Under the pieces are notes generated by a model. The model was not told where the DNA came from. It saw only the letters and a program-made list of their open reading frames with translations, and searched no databases. A stretch of 64,000 nucleotides of DNA, from NCBI GenBank assembly GCA_013397455.1, contig VYZB01000014.1, positions 2,044,791 through 2,108,790 on the forward strand, in the 5' to 3' direction. A program made the translations under genes and the position numbers. Positions within the stretch are counted from its first letter, which is position 1. Each line of letters opens with the position of its first letter. Origin of the DNA: Crotophaga sulcirostris (lineage: Eukaryota; Chordata; Aves; Cuculiformes; Crotophagidae). This document shows positions 13,101 to 26,570 of the stretch, piece after piece.

Positions 13101-16100
13101 GGTACTGGTGCTGAATTCAGCATCGCTTTAAAGGCTGCTGAATCTTGCTCTGCTGTCCCAGAGCCATCTGTGCATGAGGGGCCAGCTGCCAAAACACAGA
13201 GGACCTAGTCCAGTGTCGAAAATGTTTGAACTGTCTCTGGAGTGAACCAAGCATCCAGCATGGGCACTGAAGCAAGACAGCACTTGAAAGAGTAGGAAAA
13301 GGGCTTTTGTCATGGTCATGTTGTGTGTTGAGTCAGTGTAAAAAAAGGTAGAGGTCACTTACGGTGCAGCATTAAATGCTGGAGCACAACGTTCACCATC
13401 GGGGCTCCAGCACACAGCAATGGGCACTCAGGGACTTCAGATTTCACAGACAGAGCAGCACTCTGTGGGAACATTGCTCAGGTCAGGACTTCTGGTGTAT
13501 TCTTAGCACACAGAAAATCACTAGAGATTTTTTTTCACAGGAAAATGGAAGGTCTTTTTTTTTTTTCTTAGAGGAAAATAAAGTGGTTTTTTTCCCTCAT
13601 ACATGTATTCTGCAGGAAGCGGAAGGGTGGGAACTCTCTCTTCTCCATGAGTGTTCAGATGGGGAGAGTGCTGCCCAGTGGCTGACTCTGGGAAATTACT
13701 TGCTCTCCTGTCTGCAACTCCAGCCATAATGAGTTGCCAAAAAGCTGTAACAGATAATTGGCTTTGTGCCAGTTATTCTCAGAAAATGAGCTATACCTGG
13801 GCTTGTGCTACGTACAGCACCAAGTGCTCAGCAGAAAATCCTCATAGTGAACATTGAAACTGCTGTTACACCAAAAACTGGGAGCTCGGCAGCTGCTGTG
13901 GGACTGAACTGCTCTTGGTTTATGGTGCGTTGCCAGTACCAGGGGGAGGTTTTGGCTGCCACTTAATATCTGAGAGTTCCTCCGTAATTCTTCTCTGATA
14001 CTTTTCCTGCAGCCTTGTAAGAATGAGACAATTAGCTCAAATTAGTTGCTGGGGTTTTGTGTATCCTCTTCGGCTGAATAGTTTGCTGTTGCAAGAGGGA
14101 AATATTTGTACTGGATTTCTGAAAAGATTAGATTCTTAAAACTATTAATCTTGGAAGCTGATAAAAAGATGGAAAATCCCATTTCCTATTTCAAGTTACA
14201 ACACAAGAGGCCTCATTTTCATGGCTATCTCCAATTTTTTAAGTTTTCTGTTGCCAAGAAAGCAGCGTTTTCTCCAATACAGTTCCTCTCCCCAGGGTCT
14301 TTTGGAATTTCTGTTTACATGGAAAAAACTTATTAAATAAAACACAGTTAAGAGATTTCAACCAGCTCTCAATTTAGTTGAATAAATTAACAGAAATCTT
14401 TATCCTGTAGAATAAATATTTCTTTGGTAGGAAGTTACTGGCTGCTGCCAAGTCTTTCTGGATTTGAATTACTTGAGCATATCGGTAGTGTTTTGTTGGG
14501 TATTGCTGTAGAGTGGATACAGGGTTGCTGCAAGGTCGTTCACACCCACTGCTTGCACCATTTTTGATTATTATTTCTTATTCCCACCACTGAACTCTGC
14601 TTACAAGTACATGTGAAAGACAGGGAAAATTTCTGCTCATTAAATCATGTCTCCGCAATGTGGAGAAGAGGGTTTGCAGTGCAAAAGTTTCTGAATTCGC
14701 CATCAAAATGGGTACAAACACAATATCTGCAGAGCTGACTGGCCTGTCCCAGCTCCCCAGCAACAGGAGACAGTTTAGGGAATATCACAAACTTTTCAGA
14801 GGTGAGATTACTCGTTATTAACTATTTTGTGGCTACCCCTAGGAAAAAAAATGCCTCTTAAATGCAGATTAAAAGAGAACAGCTTTCTATATTTAACAAG
14901 GCCTAACAATATTAATATGCAAGTTCTGGGAAATGGCTAATTAATAGAATTTTTTCTTGTTAAGGCAATCTATAACCTATTCGAGTACCACAAGTGGTGA
15001 AGTCGCTGCTGAAGTGACTAGAATTAATGAATGAACTGTCTCAGGAATTTTATCAAGTTCTCTATGAAAGTCTTTCACTTGCTCCTAAGGAGATGGATAT
15101 ATTCAGAGAGAGGCAGAGGAAAATTTTCTTCGTATCTGCTTAAAGGTTGAATGATCATGAAGGCTATAAAACCTCTGAGCTTAGGAAGCTCTTCATGCTG
15201 AATTTTTATGGGAACTTTGAACAGCATCAGTCCCATTAGCAAAGAAATAGATTTAACCTCTTCAATCTGCTGGTTTACCTCCTACGGCTCCAATCCATCA
15301 GGATTCTTCGGTGTATGGGCACGTTTAAAATGAGAGCAGTAGCATGAATAGACCAGACCAGGCATGGGCTTTGATGTAGGTTCTTAATAAAGACACTACT
15401 CTGCAGCTTGCACAAAACTGTTCTTACAGGGACCAGACCGATTGAACCATCCTACACTAAGCTGATTATTTATGTAGCAATTATAAGAGTTTTAGAGGAA
15501 AACAAAAGCTCAGGGGCCTTAATGTATTTTGTCAGTAGCTGGATATCAGGTGAAGCTGCCTCAGTTCTTTGTTGGCTACAGTTTGGGTGGAATAGGAAAA
15601 AAACCCTTCTATTCTCTCCTATAGAGGAAAGCTGATGCTCACAATTGCCCCATGAGGTGGTTACCCTTCCATATGTCCTACCCTGCAGTAACTGGAGGGT
15701 AAGTGCATATTTACCAGAGTAGCTTTGCTATGGCTTACTCAAAGACAACTTACTCACATGCCCACGTCACCAAATGACGTGTTGTCTTAGCTCAGAGCTT
15801 GTGAGGAGGGTCAGGTGCATACTTAACCCCTCCTTCGTTCCTGAGCTCCGAGCTAAGAGGGGCATCACCCTTCTTTAAAAGTATTTCCTTCCAGAAATTG
15901 AAAGGTCTCAAAGGCTCAGGGTGCCTGTTGGAGTGTGCATATGTATGCATGGATTCATAATTTCCTGTGGCAACTGTCATCCTCTTTTTATTAAAAATCT
16001 CTCACACATATCTACAGATATATATAAATTGCATGTAGGAGTTGCTCTCTCCTGTATCCTGAGAAGGGTGCAGCGTAAGTGAGGGAAGATTCAGGACAGA

Positions 16101-19100
16101 AATGTGCTTTCCTGACATTAACATTTTGTGCCTGTGTGTAAACGTACTACCTATAATTAGACAGTGCGAGCAAAGAACAACAATCCCTCTCCTGGTTTTG
16201 CTCTTCTTTCAAAGTCAAGACTGTGGGTCACTTCCTAGCAGCACATGGACCTGCTGGACTGCAGCAGGGGAGAAGACTGTGACTGGAGGGAAGGTAACAA
16301 AGGACAGGATGTTTGCAAGGCAACCCTGTGCAAACAGCAGAGACACAAGCAGAGGGTCCTTTCAAAGGGTTTGTTCTTGATTATTTTTGATTTGAAAATA
16401 TGAAATAGGAGACTTTAACATAGAGCTTAAAACAAGTAGGAGAGAACCATGTGATGCCTGAAAAGCTGTATGTGCAGAACAAGTGAATGAATTCAGTTTG
16501 CCATCCGTCTTCTGAAGATGCAACTTCACAGTTCAAGAGGTTTTTTTCCAGTATAAAAGAAATGGGAAGAACCTGTCTTCAACAGTTACCTGTGGTTTCA
16601 GATGAGAAATGCAGCCTATCCAGGGAGGATTCTCTGAAGAGTGGTAACCACTTCTGTGGAACTATCTTTATAAAGAGAGAGCTAGCTGAAGCATTTTATG
16701 CTGAGGGTAAAATAATTAAATTCTACACTGATAGAAGATGTGATAGTATTGGTTCCAGTATCACAAACAGTACATGTTTTGCTCCTCCATAAAATCTCTA
16801 GGCAGTTCTGTCACATACATGGAAAGAAAAGATGCTGCAAATCCTGTGGATGCAAATCCAGCATGTCTTAGTGTCTTATACTATGAAGCAGTTAAGACCA
16901 AGCACAGGACACTTAAGAGTAATAATATTCCTCCCTTTACCATCTGCAGTGAGTGTATTCTCTACTAGCTTTGAATGTCACTGCAGCAAAGCTCGAAGCA
17001 AGATCTGCACAAGAAAACTTCATTATAAGGTTTTAGTAATATGAAAATATGCCAGTTCAAATCAACATCTCGCATAACTAGCCCTGGAATGAGAAGTGAT
17101 CATCTGAGTGATGAACAAGCCCCAGTTTCTGTCCTTGCTCATGCCCTGCCCCGAGGCTAATCCTCCCTCCTTCAGCACAGCTCTTCAAAAGCTTATGGAA
17201 AAGGTGTCAAATCATGGTTCATAAGGTTTAAGCAGGAAGCCAAAGTATTTTATCACAGCTTGAATGTCACTAGTGCCTGCTAGAAGCCTGTGTTTGTGGT
17301 GCACTTGATGCCTGCATCCTTCTGGATTCTGGTCTCTCCTGGAGCAGTGCAGCTCCCAGCCCTGGGGTTAGCTTTGTCCATGGACACGGGTTAACTGTAC
17401 ACACACGTGTCGTGTTGTCCCCGTGCAGGGCACAGCACTAACAGTAGTCACTTGGCTGCATCTGGAATGCTCTGGGGTATTTGTGTGGTAATGAGTGCTA
17501 TGGCTACCCCTGTGTGTTTAGGCTCTTGAGCTCTCCAGCACAGAAAATTGTGCTTAACAGTCTGAGGTTTAGAAAAATATATATGCAAAATGTAATGGAA
17601 ACAAATAAGTGCATTTGTGGCATTTGAAATCACACAAGACCAGGCAGAAATACCTGCCTTGACACAGGGCCATGCCCTCTTTCTGAGATGTGCTCCTCCC
17701 TAGCTGCTGTGTCAGAATGTTGCCTCCATCCCATGACAACCCATGGGCCAAAATTTTTAAAAGGCCCTTTAGTGCCCAAGTGCAGAGGCAGGTCCCTGAG
17801 TGGGATCTTCAGCGTGGTGAGGGAGGGAGGGATCTCTCACAGTGTTCTCAAGACATTTCTAAAAGTCCCATAGGTGCTGCTCTCTCTGCATGTGAACGTC
17901 TAAAAGCTTTGAACATGGGAGCGTGGCTGCCCTGGGAGCCTGTGGAGGCTGAGAGGCTGTTGCAAACAACACAGGTTTTGTTTCTGCTGCTACTGGAGGG
18001 GAAGGGAGCATGGTGCCTGGGGAGGGCTGGCGCACCCAGCCTGGAAGGCAGCAGTGGATGGAGGAGTGGGAATGAGTTGCTTGAGTGATCTTGCTGTTCT
18101 GACAGCTCTCACAGCTGGGGTGATGCCTTGCCCTTGCCTGCTAAGTCACAGCTCCTCCTTGACGCCCAGCCTGATGCGGCAGATCCCTGGGGTGTGTGGT
18201 GCTCCTAGGGCAGCATGTGAGTATGGGGACTCCAGGGATCACCTGCTGGAGGGGTCAGCAGTATTGTGGGAAGCTCCCTACCTGACAAGCTCCATGTCTT
18301 ATCTGCCAGTGCAAGCATCGGCGATGCTGAGAACACCAGCTCTCTGTAATTAAGACACAGTGTGTCTCGTTCAGCAGGTTTTTATTCCCAAGTGTTGCTT
18401 CTGTTGAGCTCTGTGGGGAATTTTCCCTTGAGCCTGGCCTGAAGGGTGGAAATATGTTCTCAGAAATGCATGCCAGTGTGAGTGATTTTCCAGGCAGTGA
18501 ATGTCTCCGTGCAAGGCCTGAGCACCTCTGTGTGTCCCCAGGTAGGGAACAAGGGAAAAGCCTGTATGCTGGTCCTCATGACAGACCTGTGCTGGAAAAG
18601 GCAGGGAGGTGAGGAGGAGCCATTGCCTGGCTGGAATTTTGTCCCCATTCCAGCGAGGGCAAGGCTGGCTGTGTCAGCCAGGCAGCACAGCTTATAACTC
18701 CTGGCTCTGGAGATCAGAAGTAGCTTTAAATTCCTGCAGCCCATCTGTCCCAGGACCAGCTAGCAAAATACAAGTGGGAAGAGGCATGTCTGGGTGATCA
18801 CTGCTATGTCAACAGAATGGCCACAGCCTGTGCAGTCTTCCCTGCATCCATGTTTGTAATTTTTGTTATCCCTTTTTTCAATCTGGGCTTGGCTTTAAGC
18901 AGCTTGACCTAATAGCATCACTTACCTGGAGGTTATTTCCATCATAGTCCTGGGATGTGCAGTGGCTGCTGCAGGACAGGAAAGTTCTGAGCAGAAAACT
19001 CGCTGAGTGGGTGATGCTGGTGTGTTTGGTGGCTGTGTGCTCAGGGCCCATCAGCGGTGGCCCCTTGGCCGTGTGCTGTTGTCTGCTTGGCTCCCCTTGA

Positions 19101-20186
19101 CCTGCTCTCCTGTTGGGTCAAACAAGGGCTTGGAGCATGCGAGCCCTTCCAGGGACAGGTAGTCCAGGGGGGTGTCGTGTCTGCAAAGTCTGAATGCTTT
19201 GTCTGAATTCCTGAATGAAGAAAAAATAACATGAATGACAGTTTGGTTCTGCAATGGCTCAGAAGGAGAAGCTGGAGAAGGGACAAGCTTCTTCATATTT
19301 TTGATATTGCAAACTAGTGAGTTCTTAACCTACTTATGCTTAATGTAGTTTTATTATTTAAAAAGTATTTTAAAATTTTAGGTAATAACTAAATAAACCC
19401 CTACTGGCACTTAGAGCATTTTCTAAACAGAGTTCAGCAAAGCTCCTCAGTGGTACAGAGCAATAACTGGCCCCAAGTTTTGAAGGTGGAAAATGTTAAA
19501 GCAGCAGTGTGTCAGCTTCAATGTGATAGGAGAAAGCCTAGCAAGACACTTGTTGGCCTCAAGATGTCCCCACCCCATGCTGTGACAGAGGAATCATTGA
19601 AAGTTAAAGGAAAGCCCCCTACTCATTATCATAAGGACTTTACAGAATTTTCCCCAAAGCATTTAATAGTACAAGAAGCATCTTAATAAGCAAGAAGTAA
19701 AGAAAAACTCCCTAAAACTTTAATTGCTGGTCTGTAGCTGTGGGAACTGGCAATCTTGCTTGTAACGGGTCTGCTGTACAGCTGGATTGTCAGCCACTGA
19801 AGATATTAGTTTATAATTAAAGTGCTGGAAGTTCCTTAATTATAGGCACTGCTACAACAATATCATTCACCACTGTAATTGTTTGGCTTTTAGATGAGGA
19901 GCATGAGTAATTAGTTTTCTCAAGGATCTTCAAATAAAATATTATTGGAAACAATGCAGTCATTATGGCAGCCTACCAGGGGAGGAATGTACCATGCTGG
20001 TGTGACACTCAGTGTGAGCACCCAGCAGGTGACTCTGCAGGCAAAATTGTTTCTAGAAAGACACATTTCAGCAGGAGGTTTTCAGCCACCCGGGCTGACA
20101 GCAAGTTAGGAACTGACATGGTGAACACTGGGGTTGCTCTCTCCCCTTGGCCGCTAGAAAGCCAAGGTGGTTGCACTGATAACAGA
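10184..20186. other. Intergenic DNA, no gene seen
   Basis: No supported exon or repeat. The block around 10790-11110 is AT-rich and free of obvious decay or repeats, so it could be conserved non-coding DNA, but nothing in one sequence can show that. Open frames at 12278-12655 and 17690-18088 have no recognisable family. Confidence 0.6.
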
Positions 20187-21031
20187 GAAGTAATAATGCT
20201 ACAGAGGGACCTTGACAGACTGGAGAGATGGGCTGACTCCAATAAGATGAGGTTTAATAAGTCCAAATGCCGGGTGCTACATTTTGGACACAATAACCCC
20301 ATGCAAAGCTATAGACTGGGGACAAAGCGGCTGGAGAGTAGTGAGGCAGAAAGGCACTTGGGAGTACTTGTGGATAGGAAACTCAACATGAGCCAGCAGT
20401 GTGGCCAAGAAGGCCAGCGGTATCCTGGCCTGCATCAGAAATAGTGTGGCCAGCAGGACCAGAGAAGTTATCATCCCCTTATACTTAGCAGTGGTTAGGC
20501 CACACCTTGAGTACTGTGTACAGTTCCAGGCTCCTCAGTTTTAGAAGGATGTCAAGATACTGGAGGGTGTCCAGAGGAGGGCAACGAAGATGGTGAAGGG
20601 GCTGGAGCACAAGCCTTGTGAGGAGCAACTAAGGGAGCTGGGGCTGTTTAGCCTGGAGAAGAGGAGGCTCAGGGGAGAGCTTATTGCTCTGTACAACTAC
20701 CTAAAAGGAGGTTGTAGTCAGGCAGGGGTTGGTCTCTTTTCTCATGTGACCAGTGACAGAACAAGAGGACATGGACTCAAGCTTCATCAGGGGACATTTA
20801 GGTTTGATATTAGGAAAAAGTTCTTCACTGAAAAGGTGATTGGCCATTGGAATGCACTGCCCGGGGAGGTGGTGGAGTCGCCGTCCATGGAGGTGTTTAA
20901 GAGGAGATTGGATGAGGCACCGAGTGCCATGGTTTAGATGATGGGTTGATGTTGGTGTTGGTGTTACTGTTGGGTTATAGGTTGGACTCGATGATCTCAA
21001 CGGTCCTTTCCAACCTTGTGATACTGTGATC
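20187..21031 (+). mobile_element. CR1 LINE, 5'-truncated, with reverse-transcriptase C-terminal remnant
   Basis: This is the longest plus-strand CR1 here, about 845 bases. The 5' part translates as the C-terminal end of the CR1 ORF2 polyprotein ([20 protein letters not shown], then [16 protein letters not shown]). A frame break follows, then [21 protein letters not shown] and [20 protein letters not shown]. The 3' end is GGTTGGACTCGATGATCT...TTCCAACCTTGTGATACTGTGAT. Just before it are three GTTGGT-like units, which mark a subfamily different from the copy at 25.7 kb. Endonuclease and most of the reverse transcriptase are missing, so it is inactive. Confidence 0.95.
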
Positions 21032-24000
21032 TTAAGTGAAACTCTACCTCTTTGTCTCCTATTTTGCTGCAAGATAATCTGAGTGTCATCAATAGAGGAG
21101 CTTTTTTTAACCTGTTCAATGCTTTGTGTAAATGAGCAGTAGCAGAATTGCACTCTAACTCTGGTGGCCAGATCCTGGCACACAAAGCCCCAGAGAAAGT
21201 GGCTGGGCTGGGCAGGGGGTGCAGAGGGGAGGTCACATCCAGGTGATGCTGCTTAGCTATAGAACAGAGCCCAGCTTGTCCCTCCACCATAAGGCAACAG
21301 CGCAGTGGCCAGGAAGGGAATGTCAATTAGACAGTAAGAAGTAAAAACTTACCAATGATAACGGTCAATTGTTGGAACTGGGACCAAAAGAAGTGTGGGA
21401 CCACCATCCCTAGTGACACTCAAATACTCAGGTCCAGGCTTTGAGCAAGCTGGCCCTACTCCGAGCAGGACATTGGACTAGAGACCTCCAAATGTCCCTT
21501 GCAGCCTAAATCATTGAATTCAGTTCAGGTAACTTACTTCTACCTGTCAACTAAAAAAAAGGCAAAGAGGAGCAGGTCACTGGGTGTGCAGGAAGGGCCA
21601 GGAGGGACACGCAGCACCCATGCAGTGTGCTCAGGTATGCCAGGTCCCCTGTGCACACCCAGAGCTGCTCTGCTGGGGAGCCCTAGGGACAGGAACCTCA
21701 GAGAAATTTGGTGTCTTTCTGGCTTGAGCACACCATGCAAGGAGCTTTACAGTATTTTAGTGAATACACAAAACCTGCTCCTGTTGTGCTTGCTGAGAAT
21801 CACTGCTGAAATGAATGAGCAGAAGGACTGGGTGCTGAATCCGACCTACTGCAGCTGAGACAGCTAATCGCAGGCGCAGCAACAGGCAGGTAGCAATTTG
21901 AATATAACACAACTGGGAATCTTTCTTGTCTCATTTGCACAGATGTATCCATGTAATCAGTTCATTTTGGTCACTTACTATTATTTGTCGGTGAAATTGC
22001 TGCTCTCTGCTCTGCATGCCTGGTCTCTTCCCCCGCTGCTCCCCTGGGAGATGAGTAATTGTAAAGCAAACAAGCGGAGGAAGTTTGACAATGGGTAATA
22101 ACAGGACAACATGAAATAGCAAGGTAGCTGAACTTTCCAATGCTTCCTCGAGCGTCAAGACAAATAATAACAAGTATTTACTCCTCCACTGTGGTTCTGT
22201 CTTTTTAGCACTGGCAGAGGCGTGGAAGTGGAAGAAGCAGAGGTGGCTCTGGGTTGGCTTGATTGAGAAGCCCTGGTAGCGATGGGTGGGAGGCTTTGAG
22301 CCAAGATCAAAAAACATGGGAGGCACTGAGATATGTGCATTGATTTAATCAGTTTAAGTTTCCAGGAGTGCTTTTGTACAATGCACCTGGCAGTCTGCAA
22401 GGTTTCCAATGGCAGGGATGCGCATGCATGCACACATGTGTGTATCTACATGCACGTACAGAGGCTGATGGTCTAGCCCTGGATTTTTTTAATAATTTTT
22501 TTTTAATCAGCTCACAGTTAATTTGCTTTGCTTTTCCTTTCTTTTTTTGCTTCTTTTTTTTTCTTACTTCACCTCTTCTAAGAAAATAAATCCACTGGCT
22601 CACATCTCTTACACAGTCAGTCGCTGCAGATAATGAAGTGGTTTAATGCTACAGCCTGTCTTTGAGCACCCTGCCCTGAGGATTTGTTCTGTTTTAGCTG
22701 GTTCTCCCTATGGAGCTCTGTCCTGCAGTTCCTTTTTGCCCCTAGCCAGGCTTGGTCTGCAGCTGGCTGCATCCAGGTTACAAGGTTTTTTGAAGTCCTA
22801 TACTTGTTACTTGCATTAGCAGGAGAAAGTAAATATTCCCACTGCTCTTTAGTAATTCTTGTCCTCAGGCGCTGTTAATGGCATAAACCATCAATCTGCT
22901 GGCAGCGGGCTACAGCAGGAATTGGCACACTTGAAAAACCCATGGCATCGGATTAAAAGGCATCCACAGGCCAAGTAAACACTGGCAAAGCCCCAGCCCG
23001 TGGGAGCAGGGAGCAGGCAGATCTGGGTAGACCTTGCTGCTGTGCCGGGCAAGTAGTGTCCCCGTGGCCCCCTACTGCATTGCCCAGGCTAGGCTTGCAC
23101 AGCACAGCCGTTCTGCTGCTCTCCACTGAAGTGCTCTGCTGCCAAACAACTTTTGTGCTTTCCTTAAGATTTTGCTCTCAAACCATGCTATGATGTTTCT
23201 GTTCTTCATCACTTGAGAAAGTGGTTTTGAACCTTCCTGCACTGTTTTCAGCACAGCCCCTTAGCCAGATCACAGGACCAGCATTGTTTCATTCTTTAAA
23301 CTTGCCACCGCTCTGTCCCCAAAGAGAACTGTTTATTAGGTTCTAGTTGCAGCCCTTATACAATGTCCAGTGGATCAGCACCATGTTAAAGGCCTGAAAC
23401 ACAGGTGAACCAGTTTGTTTTACTGCGTATTACATTCTTTGGTGCAGGATGGCATAGTCATACCAGGGTTAGCCCATCCATTTGTAGGAATGGGGTCTGG
23501 GTTTGGTCCTATCAAGCCCAGGGGATGTCTTTATCTGCATCTTTAGAGATGCTGCAGTGGAATACAAATCCCCTTCTTTCACCTCTTTACATTTTGGAGC
23601 AAGGAGATTACATGGGTTTTTTTCCTTGTGTGCCTTGAGATCCTTTGTCATCGCTTGGTGTACTCAGTGAAACAGCTGACAGGTTTGATGGGTTGGGCAG
23701 TAAGGAGGAGAAAGGGGGAGCAGTCAAGCACAAGTTAAATACTAATATAATCTGTCTATTCAAAGAGGGATTTGCTGTTTCATACAGCATCCCCTGGAAT
23801 GAGTAGTACTGAGGAGCCAAACCCAAACACACCCTGAATATACCACTCTGGTTCCCCAGCTCTCTGGCACTGTCGTTGTGCCCAGGCAGATCGTGGACCG
23901 TGCTGCCTGCATGGCCAGCCTGGCTCCCCATCCCGCCTCGCTCCCACCCTCTGCCCCACGTACACAAGCAAAGGGACCCAGGGCATTGCCAGAGCCCATG

Positions 24001-25703
24001 CAATGTATGGGAAGAAATCTTCCCTTGGCTTTGTTGGTTTTTATGGGTCTGGGAAAGTTTGGTCCTGGGGATTTTGTTTTCTCCATCAATGGGCCAAGGA
24101 GTGCTGAGAAGAATCTGCTTTTATATGTGAGAACCTGAGTGTGTGCCCCTGATGGGATGAGTCCTCAGATGCAGAAGTTGTCTCATTCTTTCAGTGAATC
24201 CCACTGCTGTTACTCACCAGCAAAGGAGTTTGATGCTCACATTTTATTTGACCGAGGCACAGGTCTCCCGGGGAAGGTTTCTGTCATCATGTCCATCCAT
24301 TTGCCTTCAATCACTCCTCAAGTCACTGCAATAAAATGTCACACTGGTATGGCAGAAGGGCAGAGATCTTGCACAGCTCTACAAGCTTTAAAGAATAACT
24401 GGCACATATCAGCCACCCCAGGGAAAAGCTCCAGAATAATCTGTCTCCCATCACCAGAGCACTCATGGGTGTGTGACCAGACAGTGGATGCTGCCATTAC
24501 AGATGTTTCTATTGTAGTTCTGCACCTTGCTGGGTGCTGGGAACAAAAATGACACTGATGGCAGGGGTGGTGGCCCTGCTGCTCCATGGCCCTTCCAATT
24601 TCCAATAGTCAGAATAACAGGAGGAAGTCAAATCCGAAAGCTTTCTGCGAGTTCATGCAAAATAAGCAAAAAGATTCTGATGCTAATGGCACTACGAAAA
24701 AGAACAAAATCAAGACATTACTTTTTTCTGGGTTTCCTGTCAAAGAAGTTAAAATATCACAGCCTTTGAATTTCCACCATGTTGTAGAAGTTTTCTGACT
24801 GGGAGAAGCTGCTGGTTTCAGCTTTGAAGCTTAGTGTGGTTTGGGAGGTTTTTCAGCAACAATGCAGTGATTTGGGAAAAATCTTTCATCTGGAATAGGA
24901 GCTAATGCACAGGGATTCGGGTGCAGCAAGTTCAATGGGAAGATGAATTTCACTTAAGTTCCTAGTGAGAGATTTAAGTGCAATAATGCTTTGTGTAAGA
25001 GTCGTTGTATGAGGTGGCTGCGGACAGCTTGCCCTGCCAACTCATAAATTATATGTTGGTTTTTGTTCCAAAAAGGCTACTAGTGGGGCTTATTTGTTAC
25101 AGGCAGTACATGCTGTTATTTCCAGCATGCACTTGTGATGAAACTGTTTTTTTCTTTAGAAAAGCACGATCCTTCCCCCTTGGAGATAAACCATCATTTT
25201 AAATTCTCTCAGTGGTGAATTTTTCATTGCAAGCAAACTGGGAAAGCATAAAAAAGTTGTTTAGTTGGTTCGATTTTTATTTTTCTTTAATGTGCAAGCA
25301 ATTTAAAAGCACATGTGCCTAGGTTGTTGACTATTTGAGGAATTCTCATGCACTATAATGCTTTCAGCAAACTTTTGCCAAGTGTCTTACTGTGATGCTG
25401 CAAATTCTGAGCACCCCTTTGTCAAATGATCCTGAAAGGGCTCTCACCTTGGCCCTGGACTGCAGGAGCTGGGGGTGCTGGAGGCAGGGGAACCTTGCAG
25501 GGCCGAGGATGCTTGAGCCCTGCTGCAAGCACTGCCACACCGTGTGGCAGAGGTAGCTCGAGGGTTTGGTATCGTCTGCTCTTTAATGTCAGCAGGAAAA
25601 TGAAGTATCGGTTACTGTCTGCTTGTGATGTGTCACAGGTATTATGGAGAGCAAAGGTTTCAGTGTTGCACCTTTTGCTCTTTGGCAGTGTTTTATGTTT
25701 TGG
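21032..25703. other. Intergenic DNA between two CR1 copies
   Basis: No supported exon. It contains the alternating purine-pyrimidine tract at 22418-22445 and T-rich runs at 22485-22565. Several 60-137-codon frames are present without family resemblance. Confidence 0.6.
22418..22445. repeat. 28-bp alternating purine-pyrimidine tract
   Basis: Every base alternates purine and pyrimidine from 22418 to 22445 (ATGCGCATGCATGC, then CA/TG steps). This kind of sequence can adopt Z-DNA. It is followed at 22485-22565 by T-rich runs. Confidence 0.7.
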
Positions 25704-26211
25704 GTTGAGGCTGCACCTCGAATTCTGTGTTCAGTTTTGGGGTCCCCAAGACACTGAGATATCAGAGCGTGTCTAGAGAAGGGCAACGGAGCTGGGGAAG
25801 GGTCTGGAGCGCAGGGGTTATGGGGAGCAGCTGAAGGAACTGGGGCTGCTTGGCCTGGAGGAGGCTGGGGGGAGGTCTAATAGCTCTCCGCAGCTCCTGG
25901 AAAGGAGGTTGTGGTGAGGTGGGTGTTGGTCTCTCCTGCCAAGTGACAAGTGATGGGATAAGAGGAAATGGCCTAAAGTCCTGCCAGGGGAGGTTTAGAT
26001 TGGATATTTGGAAATATCACTCCATGGAAAGGGTTATGAGGCACTGGAACAACTGCCCAGGCAAAAGTGGTGCAGTCACCACTCCTGGAGGGATTTAAAA
26101 GATGTGGTACAGAAGGACATGGCTTAGTGGTGGAGTTGGCACTGTTCGGTTAAGGGTTGGACTCGATGATCTTAAAGATCTTTTCCAACCTAACCGATTC
26201 TGTGGTTCTGT
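25704..26211 (+). mobile_element. CR1 LINE, 5'-truncated 3' portion
   Basis: About 508 bases match the CR1 3' half: GAGGCTGCACCTCGA, GAAGGGCAACGGAGCTGG, GGCCTGGAGGAGG, GGTTTAGATTGGATATT, and the tail GGTTGGACTCGATGATCTTA...TTCCAACCTAACCGATTCTG. Small deletions break the frame. The 5' edge is approximate. It ends about 130 bases before the CpG island at 26.4 kb. Confidence 0.95.
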
Positions 26212-26339
26212 TTAAGTAGAGGCTTTGAGAATCAGGGCGATTTCAGAGATGCTGAGAGACAAGCACGGGAGGTGAGCAGGGAGAACCCCTCCAGACCCCA
26301 GGGGTGCTGCTCGGGCACGGCAGCTGCAAGCCCTGAGGA

Positions 26340-26570
26340 GAGGCCATGGTTGGGAAACTAAGTCCAGGGCCGCGCAGGGCGGGAAGCGCCAACCCCGCGG
26401 GGCGGGAAACGGCGGGAGCCCCGGCCCCGCCCACCGCGCCGCCAGCCCGGCCTCTGGCGCCCCCTGGCGGCCGCCCCCGGCAGCGCCCTGCACCGGGGAG
26501 GGGGCCCGAGCCCCGCCTCCTCGCAGGGATGCGGGGCGGCGATACAGCCTGCAACTTACCGCGGCTTCAG
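26340..26570. promoter_or_regulatory. Isolated small CpG island
   Basis: About 230 bases of very high GC and CpG content in otherwise AT-rich, CpG-poor DNA. It holds GC boxes (CCCCGCCC), an E2F-type GCGGGAAA at 26402-26409, and the CTCF-like site at 26455-26473. It starts about 130 bases after the end of a CR1 copy. A 163-residue plus-strand frame runs through it, but its proline/arginine-rich composition is what GC-rich DNA gives by chance. No exon is recognisable downstream. It could be a promoter for an unannotated transcript, an enhancer, or an insulator. Confidence 0.6.
26455..26473 (-). promoter_or_regulatory. Predicted CTCF binding site
   Basis: The minus strand reads CGGCCGCCAGGGGGCGCCA, which fits the CTCF core consensus (CCASYAGRGGGCGC) at nearly every position. 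It lies inside the 26.4-kb CpG island, between the THOC7 3' end and the gene-empty left part. Binding is inferred from the motif only. Confidence 0.7.
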
